Assembly: GCA_003971905.1 (NCBI GenBank)
Contig: RSEE01000049.1
Location: 124,001 to 188,000, forward strand
Length of the DNA: 64,000 nucleotides
Reading direction: 5' to 3'
Source: Moniliella sp. 'wahieum'
Lineage: Eukaryota > Basidiomycota > Moniliellomycetes > Moniliellales > Moniliellaceae
The first letter of the stretch is position 1; each line of letters starts with the position of its first letter. Shown here piece by piece: positions 11,686-25,959 of the stretch. A program made the position numbers and the translations under genes. The notes beneath the pieces are model-generated. The model saw nothing but the letters and a program-made list of their open reading frames with translations, was not told where the DNA came from and searched no databases.

Positions 11686-12897
11686 ACTTGATCCATCCCT
11701 CCGTCTTCTCATGTGTGGTGTGAGATCATTTAGTAATAGTGTATCCCTGACCGCGTCCGATCCTGTTTTCATTTTGGTCCAACGCTTCCGTTCTAAGCCA
11801 GTTAGGCGTTGATGCTGATGGTATAGAAGGGGTGGGAGAGATGGGGCTCTGCGCCCGGGACTGCGCATCTTTGTTCTGCTTCAGCCGCTTTGCCAACAGG
11901 CGCCTGAGCCCATCCCAGTCGTCAGACGCCCGCAGAAATGCGAAACGTCAACATACTGGCGAGCTAGCTGAATGGCAGCCTCCTTGCGTCAACGTAACGT
12001 TGTTTCTCGATTCTGCCGATCTGGTTATCTCTGGCTCGCATCCCCATGGACTGAAAATGATTGCAGCTCATACACATGGCCCAAGGAAAACAATGGCCAG
12101 CCTCAACAGCCTCGTTGGTTCAACCAACATGTGGGTTGTTGGTTGTGGGTTGAACTTCAACGTCGAATGTTGAATGCGCCTGCCACTTCGAAAATGGCAA
12201 TATCTCGCACAGGTATCGTCATATCTCCCTTCCACATCGCTCTCCCATCGCAACATACAAAGTCACCCAAGCATCGCATGCAATCTATGCCGATGCGTAG
12301 TAAGACGGGAACGGCCTCCACGGGGCCAACACAAGGAAAGAGGGGTAGTATTAGCTCCAAGCTCGAGGGAAGCTTGTGGTTGATAAGAACAGTAGGCAGG
12401 CGATCACCCGCCCTAGAGCGTCCACGCGCTGCCGCGGCCCGAGATGCGAGAAGGCAATGCGGGCGCAGGGAGGCGGTGTGATGGTGGTGGCGGGGGGCGG
12501 CGGACTGGACGGAGGGCGAGGGCGGAACCAGCGGCGGGCTGGACAGGACATGCGGGAGTACTGATGTACTGATGCAGCCCCGTGCGCAACCGGTGCCAAG
12601 GGCGGCGCCTGGGGGGCAGTGTGTGACTGCCTCTCCAGTAGGGTTGTTCATGGAGATGGCGTGCTATCAACACTCTCGCCGTGCCATGCGAACACCGCAC
12701 ACTCTCCCACTGCCCGCCGCCCGCCCGCGCGGAGAAGAGTGGAAACTTGCAAAATTGGAGCCCGGTGCGATGAGCACGGCGCGAGTGTCGTGTGCCTCCC
12801 CCATGCGGGGTGTGCGTCGAGCGACGGCGTATAAAATGCAAGAAGGAATGCCACCCGTTCTTCCCCCCCCCCCCCCAACCTTTTCCCCTCCGGTATC
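11686..12897. other. Intergenic, MET6 promoter side
   Basis: No gene recognised. GTTGAAC-type words occur near 12148-12180. The last 70 bases carry a TATA box and a pyrimidine tract just before the MET6 start. Confidence 0.6.
12830..12836 (+). promoter_or_regulatory. TATA box of MET6
   Basis: TATAAAA 62 bases upstream of the MET6 ATG, followed by a C/T-rich tract that is common before highly expressed fungal start codons. Confidence 0.65.
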
Positions 12898-15270
12898 ATG
12901 GGTAAGTGTCTTCGGTCCCGCTCCAGGCTGTCCTGGGAACCCTGACTGACTTTGCGTGTTTCCAGCTCCTCCACTGTTCTTGGTTTCCCCCGCATTGGCC
13001 CGCAGCGCGAGGTCAAGAAGGCTCTCGAGGCCTTCTGGGGCGGCAAGATCCCAGTCGAAGAGCTCCTCAAGGTTGCCAAGGAGCAGCGCCTGCTCACTTA
13101 TGAAATCATCAAGAACCAGGGCGTGGATCTGATCCCCACTGGCACCTTCTCGCTCTATGACCATGTCTTGGACAACTCGCTTGTGTTCAACGTGATCCCT
13201 GAGGCGTATGCCAAGTCGGGCCTCAACCCCCTCGACACGTACTTCGCGTTGGCTCGCGGTCACCAGAAGGGCGATGTCGACCTGCCTGCCACGGAGATGC
13301 GCAAGTGGTTTGACAGCAACTACCACTACCTTGTCCCCGAGTTTACTCCCTCGACCGACTTCAAGCTCAACGACCTCAAGCCCTTGAACGACTTCGTCGA
13401 GGCCAAGGAAGCTGGCTACAATGCGCGCCCCGTGCTGCTCGGCCCCATCACCTTCCTCTACCTCGGTAAGGCTGGGGAAGGGTGCCCCGGAAGACTTCAA
13501 GCCTTGAGCCTGCTCCCCAAGCTCATTCCTGTCTATGCCGAGCTCCTGAAGAAGCTTGGCGCCGCGGGTGCCTCTTGGGTTCAGATTGACGAGCCTGTGC
13601 TTGTCACGGACGACGCTGCGGCCCTTGCGGACGCCTTCAAGCAGGTCTACACGGAGCTTAACAAGGCTGTTCCGGAAGTCAACCTGATGCTCACCACCTA
13701 CTTTGGTCGCTTGACTCGAACATCAGCTTTGTCAAGGACCTGCCCATTGCCGGTCTCCACATTGACCTTGACCGTGCTCCCCAGCAGCTTGAGTCGGTCG
13801 TTGAGGCTGTTGCGCCTACCAAGATTGGCCTCTCGCTTGGTCTCGTTTCGGGCCGTAACATTTGGAAGACCGACCTGGCCGCGGCGCTCGAGAAGGCCAA
13901 GTACGCTGTGGAGAAGCTTGGCTCGGACCGTGTTGTTGTAGCCAGCTCATCGTCGCTCCTTCACACTCCCATCACCATTGCCAATGAGAAGAAGCTCTCG
14001 CCCGAGGTGCTTGACTGGTTCTCTTTTGCCACTGAGAAGGCTGGCGAAGTGGCCACGCTTGCCCAGGCTCTCGCCAACCCCAAGGCGGCTGAGGCTGCGT
14101 TGGCCAAGAACGCCACCTCGATCAAGGCGCGTCGCGACTACGAGAAGAACTCGGACCCCGCTGTCCGCGAGCGCCTGGCCGCCATCAAGCCCGCCGACCT
14201 CGAGCGCAAGTCGCCCTTCACTACGCGTGCGGCGCTGCAGAAGAAGCATCTCAACCTCCCTCTCTTCCCCACTACCACCATCGGCTCCTTCCCTCAGACG
14301 AAGGAGATTCGTCAAGTGCGTGCCAAGTTCAACAAGGGCGAGGTGACCCAGGAGCAGTACGACCAGTTCCTGGAGAATGAGATCAAGGATGTGGTTGAGC
14401 GTCAGGAGAAGCTGGGTCTTGACGTGCTCGTCCACGGTGAGCCGGAGCGCAACGACATGGTCCAGTACTTCGGTGAGCTTCTCGATGGCTTTGCCTTCAC
14501 CCAGAATGGTTGGGTTCAGAGCTTTGGCTCGCGCTACGTGCGTCCGCCTATTGTCGTGGGCGATGTGTCGCGCCCCAAGGCCATGACGGTGCGCTGGTCA
14601 GTCTTTGCCCAGAGCGTGACCAAGAAGACGATGAAGGGGATGCTCACTGGGCCGGTTACCATCCTCAACTGGTCTTTCCCCCGTGCCGATGTGGGCAAGG
14701 ACGTGCAAGCGCTCCAGATTGCTCTCGCCCTGCGTGACGAGGTGGCCGACTTGCAAAAGGCGGGCATCAAGGCCATCCAGGTGGACGAGCCGGCCATCCG
14801 TGAGGGTCTTCCTCTCCGTCATGCCGACTGGCAGGCCTACCTCCGCTGGGCCGTGGACTCGTTCAAGCTCGCCACGGCGGTCGCAGACGATGATGTCAAC
14901 ACGGCGTCGCACTTCTGCTACTCGGACTTTGCCAACCCGGCCGTGATGCAGGCGATGATTGACCTGGACGCGGACATGCTCTCGATTGAGAATGCCAAGG
15001 CCGGTGCCAAGTACCTCAACGTCTGGAAGTCGATCCACTACCCCAACGAGATTGGCCCCGGTGTGTTTGACATCCACTCGCCTCGTGTGCCGTCGAAGGA
15101 GGAGATGCTCCAACGGATCAAGGAGAATGCCCTGTTCCTCCCCCGAGCAGCTTTGGGTCAACCCCGACTGTGGTCTCAAGACGCGTACCTGGCCCGAGTG
15201 CGAGGCGCAGCTGGCCAACATGGTCGCGGCCGCCAAGGAGGCCCGCGCTCTGTTTGCCGACAAGAAGTAA
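12898..15270 (+). CDS. MET6: Cobalamin-independent methionine synthase
   Basis: Transfers a methyl group from 5-methyltetrahydrofolate (polyglutamate) to homocysteine to make methionine; cytosolic, zinc-dependent. The ATG at 12898 is followed after one base by an intron (12902-12965, GTAAGT to CCAG). The N-terminal half begins [20 protein letters not shown]. The catalytic half contains [30 protein letters not shown] (with the zinc-ligand region downstream), [21 protein letters not shown] and [11 protein letters not shown]. About 765 residues, as expected. Frame breaks: one base is needed at the splice junction; an insertion-deletion pair at 13475-13500 garbles seven residues; one G is missing at about 13712 (TTG-GAC); another break lies at about 15143. 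All are in otherwise perfectly conserved sequence. Confidence 0.96.
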
Positions 15271-16135
15271 GCGGCTCGCTTCGGTTTTCCTTTCCCCTTG
15301 TACAGGCTACTTCAACATAGTAGCCGTCCTAGGGCGTGCTCAACGCATCGCCCACGCTGGACACTACCAACCCTCCACTGGCTGCATGCCATGGGGGGAC
15401 CTACACCAATATTGACCCACACCCGACTTGTACTGTTCAACACCATATTTGTAAGATGATTCAACATCCTGTATGAATACAACTGCATTCGTGCCCCCCT
15501 CTTGTGCTTGGGTTTGAATGGACAAGGCGAGAGAGATCATAGAATCGGTCGAGATGCCCTCTGCTTCCAAAACGTATGCGGTGTCAGCTGTGAGGTGTGC
15601 GACTTTGCCTCCTCGTGCATGATGCGGCCTGCACCACATCATGTGGCAGAGCGGTGGGCAACATCACCGTGTATCTCTAGTGTGGGACCTTCGCTGCCCT
15701 GAACCGTATGCGCTTGGCTTCGTCTTGCTACTGTTTTCGCTCCAATATGCTCATCGCTTATCGTTCGCCTTCAAGGTATACGATGAGGAAGTGCTTCCGC
15801 TTGTGGTCCCCAAGCAGCAGGTGCCCATTCGGTGCAAGTGGGGGCCGAGCGCAGGGTCTGGCACTCGTTCCGCGAGAAAGGGCGGAAGAGGGCGACTTTT
15901 GAACGTTGCAAATCTGCGAGGCGGAGTCGACTGATGGGGGCGTATATGCGCTGCAGCCTATTAATGCCGCCGCGTGAGCCGGCCTGATTGATAGCGGCCC
16001 AGTATAGGCCTGGCTCTACGATCTAACTACTACTCGACGCGTCTCCCCGCCTTCCACCGCAACCACCACCACCACGCCTCCTCTTGCGCCGCTGCCCCCC
16101 TTGTCCAGATCGCATCCCGGGGGGCGCTGCTCGCC
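15271..16135. other. Intergenic, no gene seen
   Basis: MET6 3' flank and SIN3 promoter side. No domain-like open frame. A CT-rich stretch precedes the proposed SIN3 start. Confidence 0.55.
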
Positions 16136-19100
16136 ATGGTGCGTCTGCCGTCCTGCGTACGCCACCACTGCACGCCTGCCCCGCTGACTCTGCCCCTCGC
16201 CCACCAGTCGTCGCTCAACGTCAGGGACGCACTCTCCTACCTCGACCTGGTCAAGGTCCACTTTGCACACCATCCCACCATCTACAACCAGTTCCTCGAC
16301 ATTATGAAGGACTTCAAGAGCCAGGCCATCGACACCCCCGACGTTATCCAGCGCGTCTCCTCCCTCTTCCAGGGCCATGCCTCGCTCATCCAGGGCTTCA
16401 ACACCTTTCTCCCACCGGGCTACCACATCGACTGCTCCCACGACACGCGCCTTGTCACCCTCACTACTCCCGCTGGCACCACCACCGTCCAGGGGGGGCA
16501 GACAAGCGCCAGCACTCGTAACGGCATCGCTCCACCCGTCTCGACCGTGCATACAACTACCCCTGACCCATCCGTTGGCCCCGCGCGAGTCTCCCCGGTC
16601 CCACTTCCACACGACATGGCTGTGCCGCACCGGACCGAGACTATATTTTATTCCCACCATCCCCAGCCTCCTTCCAACTCTGTCCGATACAACGCTACGC
16701 CACCCCCTGTGCCTGGCGCAACTGCGACCAATAGTGGAAACTTTTCACCTGATCGTACGTCCCCTCGGCTCTCTTTTCTTCGCTAATATGAATATTGTCC
16801 CCACCTGAACTGTCGCATCTGTCGCTCCCGACGTAACTACACCACCCACTTCACAAGAGGACCCCAAAGGGCCACTTGAATTCAACAGAGCGATCAATTA
16901 TGTCAACAAGATCAAACAGCGCTTCAATGAGGCCCCCGACACGTACAAACGGTTTCTTGAAATCCTCCAATCGTACCAACGCGGTACCCGTGCCATCCAC
17001 GTTGTCTACGCCGAAGTCACCATGTTATTCGAAAACAACAGAGACTTACTGGACGAGTTTCACCAGTTCTTGCCTGAAACTGATACTTCCATCGGTGCCG
17101 GCGCTGACCCGGAGGGGGCATCAACAGCGGAGCCTGAATTGTTTGGGGCCGCCATGTCTGGATCCCCGATGCCAGTGACCCAATCAGTGACCCAAACTAT
17201 TCCCCTCTACCCGACTTCAGAAGTGGTCCGGCTCCAACCTGCCGGAGGACAGAAAAAGCGCACGGCTCCCGGCCCAGCACTTGCTCCAGATGATGTTCCT
17301 TCCGCCAAGCCCCGGGCCAAGCGGGCCAAATCGATCCACCGCGATCCTACAAAAGAAGCCACTTATTCCGTCCCTTATCCTTCCCTCACTCCTCCCGAGG
17401 AGCCCGTCTATGCGCCCGCAGCAGATGTTACTTGGTACCCCGCAGAGGCAATCTTTGGCGTTCGATCGGACCCTCCCAGGGAGCCCGAGGAGAATATGTT
17501 GACCTCATTAGGAGGAATCGCGCTCTTTGATCGGATCAAGCGGTACATTGATTCCAAGCCTCGCTACAGCGAATTTCTGAAGCTGCTTCAACTGTTTTCG
17601 TCGGATGTGATCGATACACCATTGTTGCTAAATCAGGCGGCACTGGTTATTGGGGGCAACGCTGAGCTGTTTGGCCTCTTTTACCAGATGGTTGGCTTTG
17701 ACCAAGGGAATGATGGCTGGCTCACTGCCCACCCGCCTGTATTGGCCAACATTCCTGCCCAACAGAGGGACCAGCTCCATCCAAGTCGGTATAAATCCTA
17801 CGGGCCTTCTTACCGTCGCCTTCCACGTTTCGAGTCGAACCTTTCTTGCAGTGGACGGGACGCACTTTGCTGGTCCGTGCTCAACAACTCGTTCCTGAGC
17901 ACCCCACAGTTCTCCTCCGAGTCGGACGGATTTGTGCATCACGAGACGAACATATATGAACGTGCTCTCTTTCGCTCCGAGGAGGAACGGCACGAATTTG
18001 ATCATCACCTGGAGCTCAACTCGCGTACCATTGAGTTGCTCACGCCCATCGTACAACGGATCAAAGCAATGTCTGCCACGGAAAAAGACGCTTTCCGTCT
18101 TCCTTCCGACTTGGGTACCGCCAGCCCGACGATCCATGAACGTGCAGTGAAGAAGGTGTATGGCCGGGACGCTGGGCTGGAGGTCTTGGCTGCCATGGCC
18201 GATGCTCCGGCGGGTACGCTCCCGATCGTTCTAGGCCGGCTGCAGAAGACGGACGATGCATGGCGGGCACGGCAGCAAGACTGGAACAAGATCTGGCGTG
18301 AAGTCGATGGCCGCAACTTTTACAAAAGTTTGGATCTCGAGGGTGCTTCCTTTAAAAGCAACGACAAGCGTGCCACCACCGGCAAAGCATTTGTCGCGGA
18401 AATCGTGGCCGAACGTGCTCGACAGGTAACAGCAACAGAACGTTTACAAGCTCTCGCCCTCCCAGCCCCGGGTCCCGGGGCAGGCACCACCCCGTGCGCA
18501 TGGCCCTGTTACCAACATGCCGTCAAGATGAAAGACAAAGCCATATTTGGTGACGTTATCAAGATGTGCATCTCCCATTTGGATCGCGCCACAAGTTACA
18601 GCAAATCTGACATGGAACGAATCGAGTCGTTCATCCGTTCTTTTGGCCCTCTCCTGTTCGGACTGGACCCGGCTGATATCGATGCGTGGACTACGCCCCT
18701 CCGGATGGAAAGGAAGTGGATCAAGAGGTGCAGGGGAAAAGGCTTGACGATGAGGCCGACCCGAATGTAAGGGTAGATGGAGATGGCGCTTTCCCTCCCC
18801 AAACAAGGAAGAGTGGTGGATGCACAGACCGTCAATTCTCGAGACGGGAACTCATCCATCGACTCCTGGATGCAACTTCGTCCATTTTCCCAACCACCAA
18901 CCCCCAGTACAAATGCGGATCTGCCTATGGGCATTGACTCACTCTCCTTCTACGCCAATACGCAACTGTTTGTTTTTGTCAAATTGTTTGAGACGGTCTA
19001 CACTCGCTTGGCAATGCTCAAGGGGGCAGCCGAGGCACGAGTGCAAGCATACCCTTCCATGCAACGGATGAACCCGGTGGCTGTCGCCCTGGGCTGCAGG

Positions 19101-20116
19101 ACCCTTCCACGGGCCCAGGCGCCGTGGTGGGGGCACTGGCATATGCCGCGCAGGAGAATCCGGACAAAGTGGGTGGTCTGTTCCTCCATCCACGACACTA
19201 CTACGGCACAATGTTGGAGATGTGCGAGCGACTATTTGACGGCGAGTTGGACCAGTCCTCGTTTGAGGAGGCAGCACGGTTCATGTTTGGCATCCAAGCC
19301 TACCCGATCTTTACAATGGACAAGCTTATGAGCAGGTTGGTTAAGGCGGTGCGTGGGAAACCTCCTTTGTATTCTCCAGCACAACAATCGCGACAAACTA
19401 ACATTGCCTTCAGATGCACAACCTAGTCACGGACCAACCTTCGCTTGCGCTCATTGACCATGCTGGTCCCGCCCATGCTCGAACTCGAGCGGCGGCCGCG
19501 GCTGTGCGCGCTGCACCCCAAAGCGAGCAGGCAACGGTGGAGTGGTACCGCAGCCACATTGATCAACGTATGGCCTCGGAAGAGCTCCTTGCGACCGATG
19601 AGAATCTGTTCCGGATCGTATGGGACCCAACGGCTCACCTGCTCACCCTCCAGCTCTTGGGCCAGGACGAGCTGACTCTGCCGCAAGAAGCCACGTCGGT
19701 GCGCAACAAGTATCTCTACTACCTGGCCGCCTATGCCTCGTGGTATCCAACCGAGGGTCTGCCTCGACCTGCCACTGCGCGCGTCTTAGCCCGCAACCTG
19801 GCGCACGTTGGACAGCCCCCCTCCCATTGGTCCGCCACGCTGGAAAACGTAGAATCCAGGGCGCAGGTATCCGATGCGGCGGTCCTCTTCTCCCCTGCAT
19901 GGCATCCAGGGACATCTCGACCCGCACGTGCTCCGCCTTGTCTTTGATCAAGGTCGGGACGATGTCATGGTTCGCCGCTGTTTCCCGTCCGAACACGAGG
20001 CCAGTCAAAGAAGCTTGCACCTGGGTCGGACGCGCAAGGAGGCTCGGTTGATTGCACTTCTGGCGCAACGTATGGATTCTGTCCCTTCCGGCTCGGGTGC
20101 CCGTGCCCATGTCTGA
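16136..20116 (+). CDS. SIN3: SIN3 transcriptional co-repressor (PAH-domain scaffold)
   Basis: Scaffold of the Rpd3-type histone deacetylase complex in the nucleus. Three paired amphipathic helix domains are visible: PAH1 (about 16215-16450, ALSYLDLVKVHFAHHPTIYN), PAH2 (about 16880-17080, INYVNKIKQRFNEAPDTYKR) and a PAH3-like segment (about 17530-17710, FDRIKRYIDSKPRYSEFLKL). The Sin3 histone-deacetylase interaction domain follows (17770-18110, YGPSYRRLP through ERHEFDHHLELNSRTIELL). The C-terminal conserved region has NTQLFVFVKLFETVYTRL and FMFGIQAYPIFTMDKL (18950-19340). An intron directly follows the ATG (16139-16207), another lies at about 16756-16855 and one at about 19347-19413. Frame changes near 18690, 19110 and 19870 look like errors. 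The start is inferred from splicing ATG to SSLNVRDAL. Confidence 0.92.
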
Positions 20117-20398
20117 CAGTGTTCGCCCCCGCCCCCTCGCCTCGCCTCGCCCCCTCTCCTTCCTGGCTTCCTGGCGTCGTACATCACTGTGTCTACTTCG
20201 ACGGGAGGCCCTTCTGATTTCGTTGACCTTACCCCAAGGGTGGCCCCGTTTTCGATTCCAAGTTATAGTTGTTGTACAAAACCCTTGTGGTTGTAGCCTA
20301 ACGAGATGGAACAGATGGCTCTTGATTGAATTCAAGTCGTAGGTGCTAGGGATGGAAGCATATGCGTAGAATATACAAAACGGGATGGATCTCACATG

Positions 20399-22074
20399 TC
20401 AAAGATGAGGCGGAGCCAAGTCCTTGTTGAGGTAGGAATACAAGTCCGAGGTGAGGAACTCAGAGGGCTTGGGCTTCCGTACCTGGTCAGAGAGATACTT
20501 GCGTGCCAACTCAACCGCCTTGGGATCCAATCCTTTCAACTTGCCCGCTTCCTCTGCAAGCAGCTGGTCAACAAACTCGGGCGTGACCTTCTTGCCCTCG
20601 GCCGTTGTGACACCGTGGTACACCCACGACCACAGCCCTACGCGCGAGATTTCCGCCGTAGCCGCATCCTCCATCATGTAGTTGATCGGTACACACCCTT
20701 GCCCTTGACCCAGTTGGCGCAGTAGCCCAGCAGCGCCGACACGTTGGCCCGAGCACCGCCCTCGGTCACTTGGCCCGGGACCGACGGGTTCAAGAGATCC
20801 TGAGCAGTGACTGTGACCTCTTCCCGGCGGACATAGTACTGGTTAGGACCCAGCATGTGCTCATTAAAGATCTCGAGTGCAATTGGGACGAGAGCCGGGT
20901 GGGCTACCCAGGTACCATCGTGGCCAGCGGTCACTTCACGAAGCTTGTCGGCCCGGACCTTGTTCATGGCAATCTCGTTGGCCTGTGGGTTGTCCTTGAT
21001 GGGGATCTGGGCCGCCATACCTCCAATGGCAGCCACGCCGCGCTTGTGGCACGTCTGAATTAGTAGGTTGACGTAGGCTTGCATAAAGGGCACCGTCATT
21101 GTCACCTCGGCACGGTCGGGCAAGATCTTGTCAGCCTGGAAGCGCTGTCGCTTGATAAATGAAAAGATGTAGTCCACCGGCCACAGTTGAGTCCCGAGCT
21201 GTGCTCACGCAACTCGTAGATAATCTCATCCATCTGGAACGCAGCCGTGATGGTCTCGATCAACACAGTGCCACGAATGGTGCCACGCGGGATGCGAGGT
21301 AGTCCTGGGCGACATTGAAAATGTCATTCCACAGGCGCGCTTCGAGGTGGTGCTCATCTTGGGAAGGTAAAAGTAGGGTCCAAATCCAGTGCGGACAAGC
21401 TCCTTGGCATTGTGGAAAAAGTACAAGGCAAAGTCAAAAATCCCGCCCGACACCGACTGACCATCGATCACCACATTGTCCTCGTTGAGATGCCAGCCGC
21501 GGGGACGAACAATCAAAGTGGCTGTCTGACCGGCCGGCTTGAGCTTGTATGCCTTACCGTTGGATGCAGTAAAGTCAATCTTGCGGAAGATGGCGTCGCG
21601 CATGTTGACCTGCCCATCGAGGTTGTTACCCCACGTGGGGGAGTTGGAGTCTTCAAAGTCAGCCATGTAAGTGTAGGCCCCCGAGTTGAGTGCGTTGATC
21701 ACCATCTTGCGGTCCACAGGACCCGTGATCTCCACCCGCGGTCGCGCAGACCAGCAGCGGGAGGGGCCGCACGCCAAGTCGGGTCCTCCCGAATGTACTT
21801 GGTCTCTGGCAAGAAGTCAAGAGGCACGCCGGCATCGAGTTGCAGCTGCCGCACCTCGCGCGCCTTGAGCAACTTCTGGCGTGTTGGCTCAAAGGTGCGA
21901 TGGAGGATGGCGAGGAATGAAAGCGCCTCGGGAGTCAGGATATCCTTGTGCAGACCCTCGACCGGGCCTGAGTGACGGGCAAGGAGAAGGTGTCAGTCAC
22001 ACGTCTCCCAGTGCGCATTGTTGAAGGCAGGGATGAAAAAGACATACAAGAACGCGAATGCCGTCGGTGGACAT
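20399..22074 (-). CDS. Malate synthase (glyoxylate cycle)
   Basis: Condenses acetyl-CoA with glyoxylate to malate, needed for growth on acetate and fatty acids, usually in peroxisomes/glyoxysomes. The start MSTDGIRVL at 22074 is followed by an intron with GTATGT donor and TCAG acceptor (about 21968-22047). Conserved blocks are [44 protein letters not shown], and the family signature [17 protein letters not shown] near 21165-21215, where one G is missing and breaks the frame. The C-terminal third reads continuously to a stop at 20399. About 540 residues, as usual. The C-terminus ends in PPHL, not a clean SKL-type peroxisomal signal. Further frame breaks lie near 21345 and 21755. It is convergent with SIN3, 282 bases apart. 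Confidence 0.95.
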
Positions 22075-22166
22075 GGTGGCTAAGCTGACAGTGTGGTGTG
22101 AGCCTAGAGGGGGTGGGGATAGGAGCTGAGGATGAAGATGCTGGATGTGGGGGGGCTGGGGCGGGC

Positions 22167-22174
22167 TATATATA
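22167..22174 (-). promoter_or_regulatory. TATA box of malate synthase
   Basis: TATATATA about 95 bases upstream of the malate synthase start codon, in an otherwise GC-rich spacer. Confidence 0.6.
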
Positions 22175-22843
22175 CACCAGTGGCGGAGGTTGCGTCACCA
22201 GCGCATCAGCCTGGGGCGTCTGGCCAACCAGCTGGGGTGGTAGTGGTATCGCTTTGTGCGGGGGGCCCGGCTGGCGCCGTGCCTGCCGCATCCGACAACA
22301 TTTCACTTTTACCCCACCGCGATGACGGAGGTCTAGACGAGCAGCCAACACTGGCCCGGTGCTGCGGGCGGTTTGTCCGCTACGCCCGAATCCGTTTCCT
22401 CCGCCGGAGCGGGGATTTTGAAATGTGCAGCTTCGCTCGGACCAGCCCCGGTCACCGTGTCACAGATCACCGCCACGGTCAGCGTTGCAGTCACCGAACG
22501 CCGTGCAATGCATGCCAAAATACATAGTGGGCCGCGGGTGTGCTCTTGTACTGGCACCAGCCTGCGTAGGCCCAGCGCCAGTCTGGCGAGCGGTTCGGCT
22601 CCGCCTCCCGTCTCGGCTCCAGCCTGCTCCCGCTTGCCCGCCGCGGCGGCTGGGGAAGCCGGCGGCTTGGAGCGCTTAGAAAACCCAAGCGTTATTAGCG
22701 CCGCTGATTAATTGGCGGCGGATGGGATTGAAAACATTACCTACTTGTTCATTAGTTGCAATTTAAAATGTAACCCTTGATCACGTTACGCGTTACGCCT
22801 TAGTCGTTAATCGATAATCAGCTTAATCATCACGAGGAGACAC

Positions 22844-22884
22844 CCGGGCCTACGGCCCGGTCAGCTGGGGCTTCGCCCCAGCTG
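22844..22884. repeat. Two adjacent perfect hairpins
   Basis: Hairpin 1 (22844-22860): CCGGGCC, loop TAC, GGCCCGG, 7 base pairs. One base later hairpin 2 (22862-22884): CAGCTGGGGC, loop TTC, GCCCCAGCTG, 10 base pairs. Both stems are perfect with three-base loops. The arrangement resembles the double-hairpin and GC-cluster elements known from fungal mitochondrial DNA, but here lies in nuclear spacer between malate synthase and histone H4. It could be a mobile GC cluster, a bidirectional terminator-like structure, or mitochondrial-derived DNA. Confidence 0.85.
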
Positions 22885-22926
22885 GGTACTTGGTCGCCAC
22901 CTTAGCCACCCTTCCCCGGTCCACCA

Positions 22927-22955
22927 TTCCACGCTGGAACCCTTCCACGCTGGAA
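22927..22955. repeat. Two copies of inverted repeat TTCCACGCTGGAA
   Basis: Two exact copies of TTCCA-CGC-TGGAA separated by CCC. Each copy is itself a 5-bp inverted repeat with a 3-base loop. They sit 43 bases beyond the twin hairpins and share the three-base-loop design. Confidence 0.85.
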
Positions 22956-23341
22956 AGTCGAAATAATATCACCGATGCTTGCTGCTGGGTGGCTGGGAAC
23001 GTGGCACCGGTCGGCACGTGTCTATGACGTAAAAGATGCACGGCGGATCAATTTTGCGTATGACATAGGGGTGTTCTCCCTCTCGCGTCCATGTCACGTC
23101 ACGCTACATGCCACACCCGAGCGCGCTTCGGCACGCGTGCAACCGTTGCCCTTTCTGCTAAGGCGTAGCGCTTAGCGCTTACAGACCGCCGCGCATCCAA
23201 TGCTACGCTATTGTATGGACGCGAAACAGCACTACCGATTCCCAGCGGCTACTAGAGGACACACCAAACACATGCCAAAGGAGGATATTCTTGCAGTATG
23301 GAGCTGCTGGTACAGGTAACAGTACAGGTATTGGCATCGCC

Positions 23342-25959
<2,618 letters not shown>

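Larger units (their letters stand above)
22075..23341. other. Intergenic spacer with structured block
   Basis: Malate synthase promoter and 3' flank of histone H4. The first half is GC-rich; around 22690-22830 it becomes AT-rich with many TTAA/ATTA words. It holds the paired hairpins and TTCCACGCTGGAA repeats listed separately. No gene recognised. Confidence 0.6.

Noticed and set aside
16016-16660. Minus-strand frame opposite SIN3 PAH1
   Set aside because: Mirror image of strongly conserved plus-strand PAH1 coding sequence.
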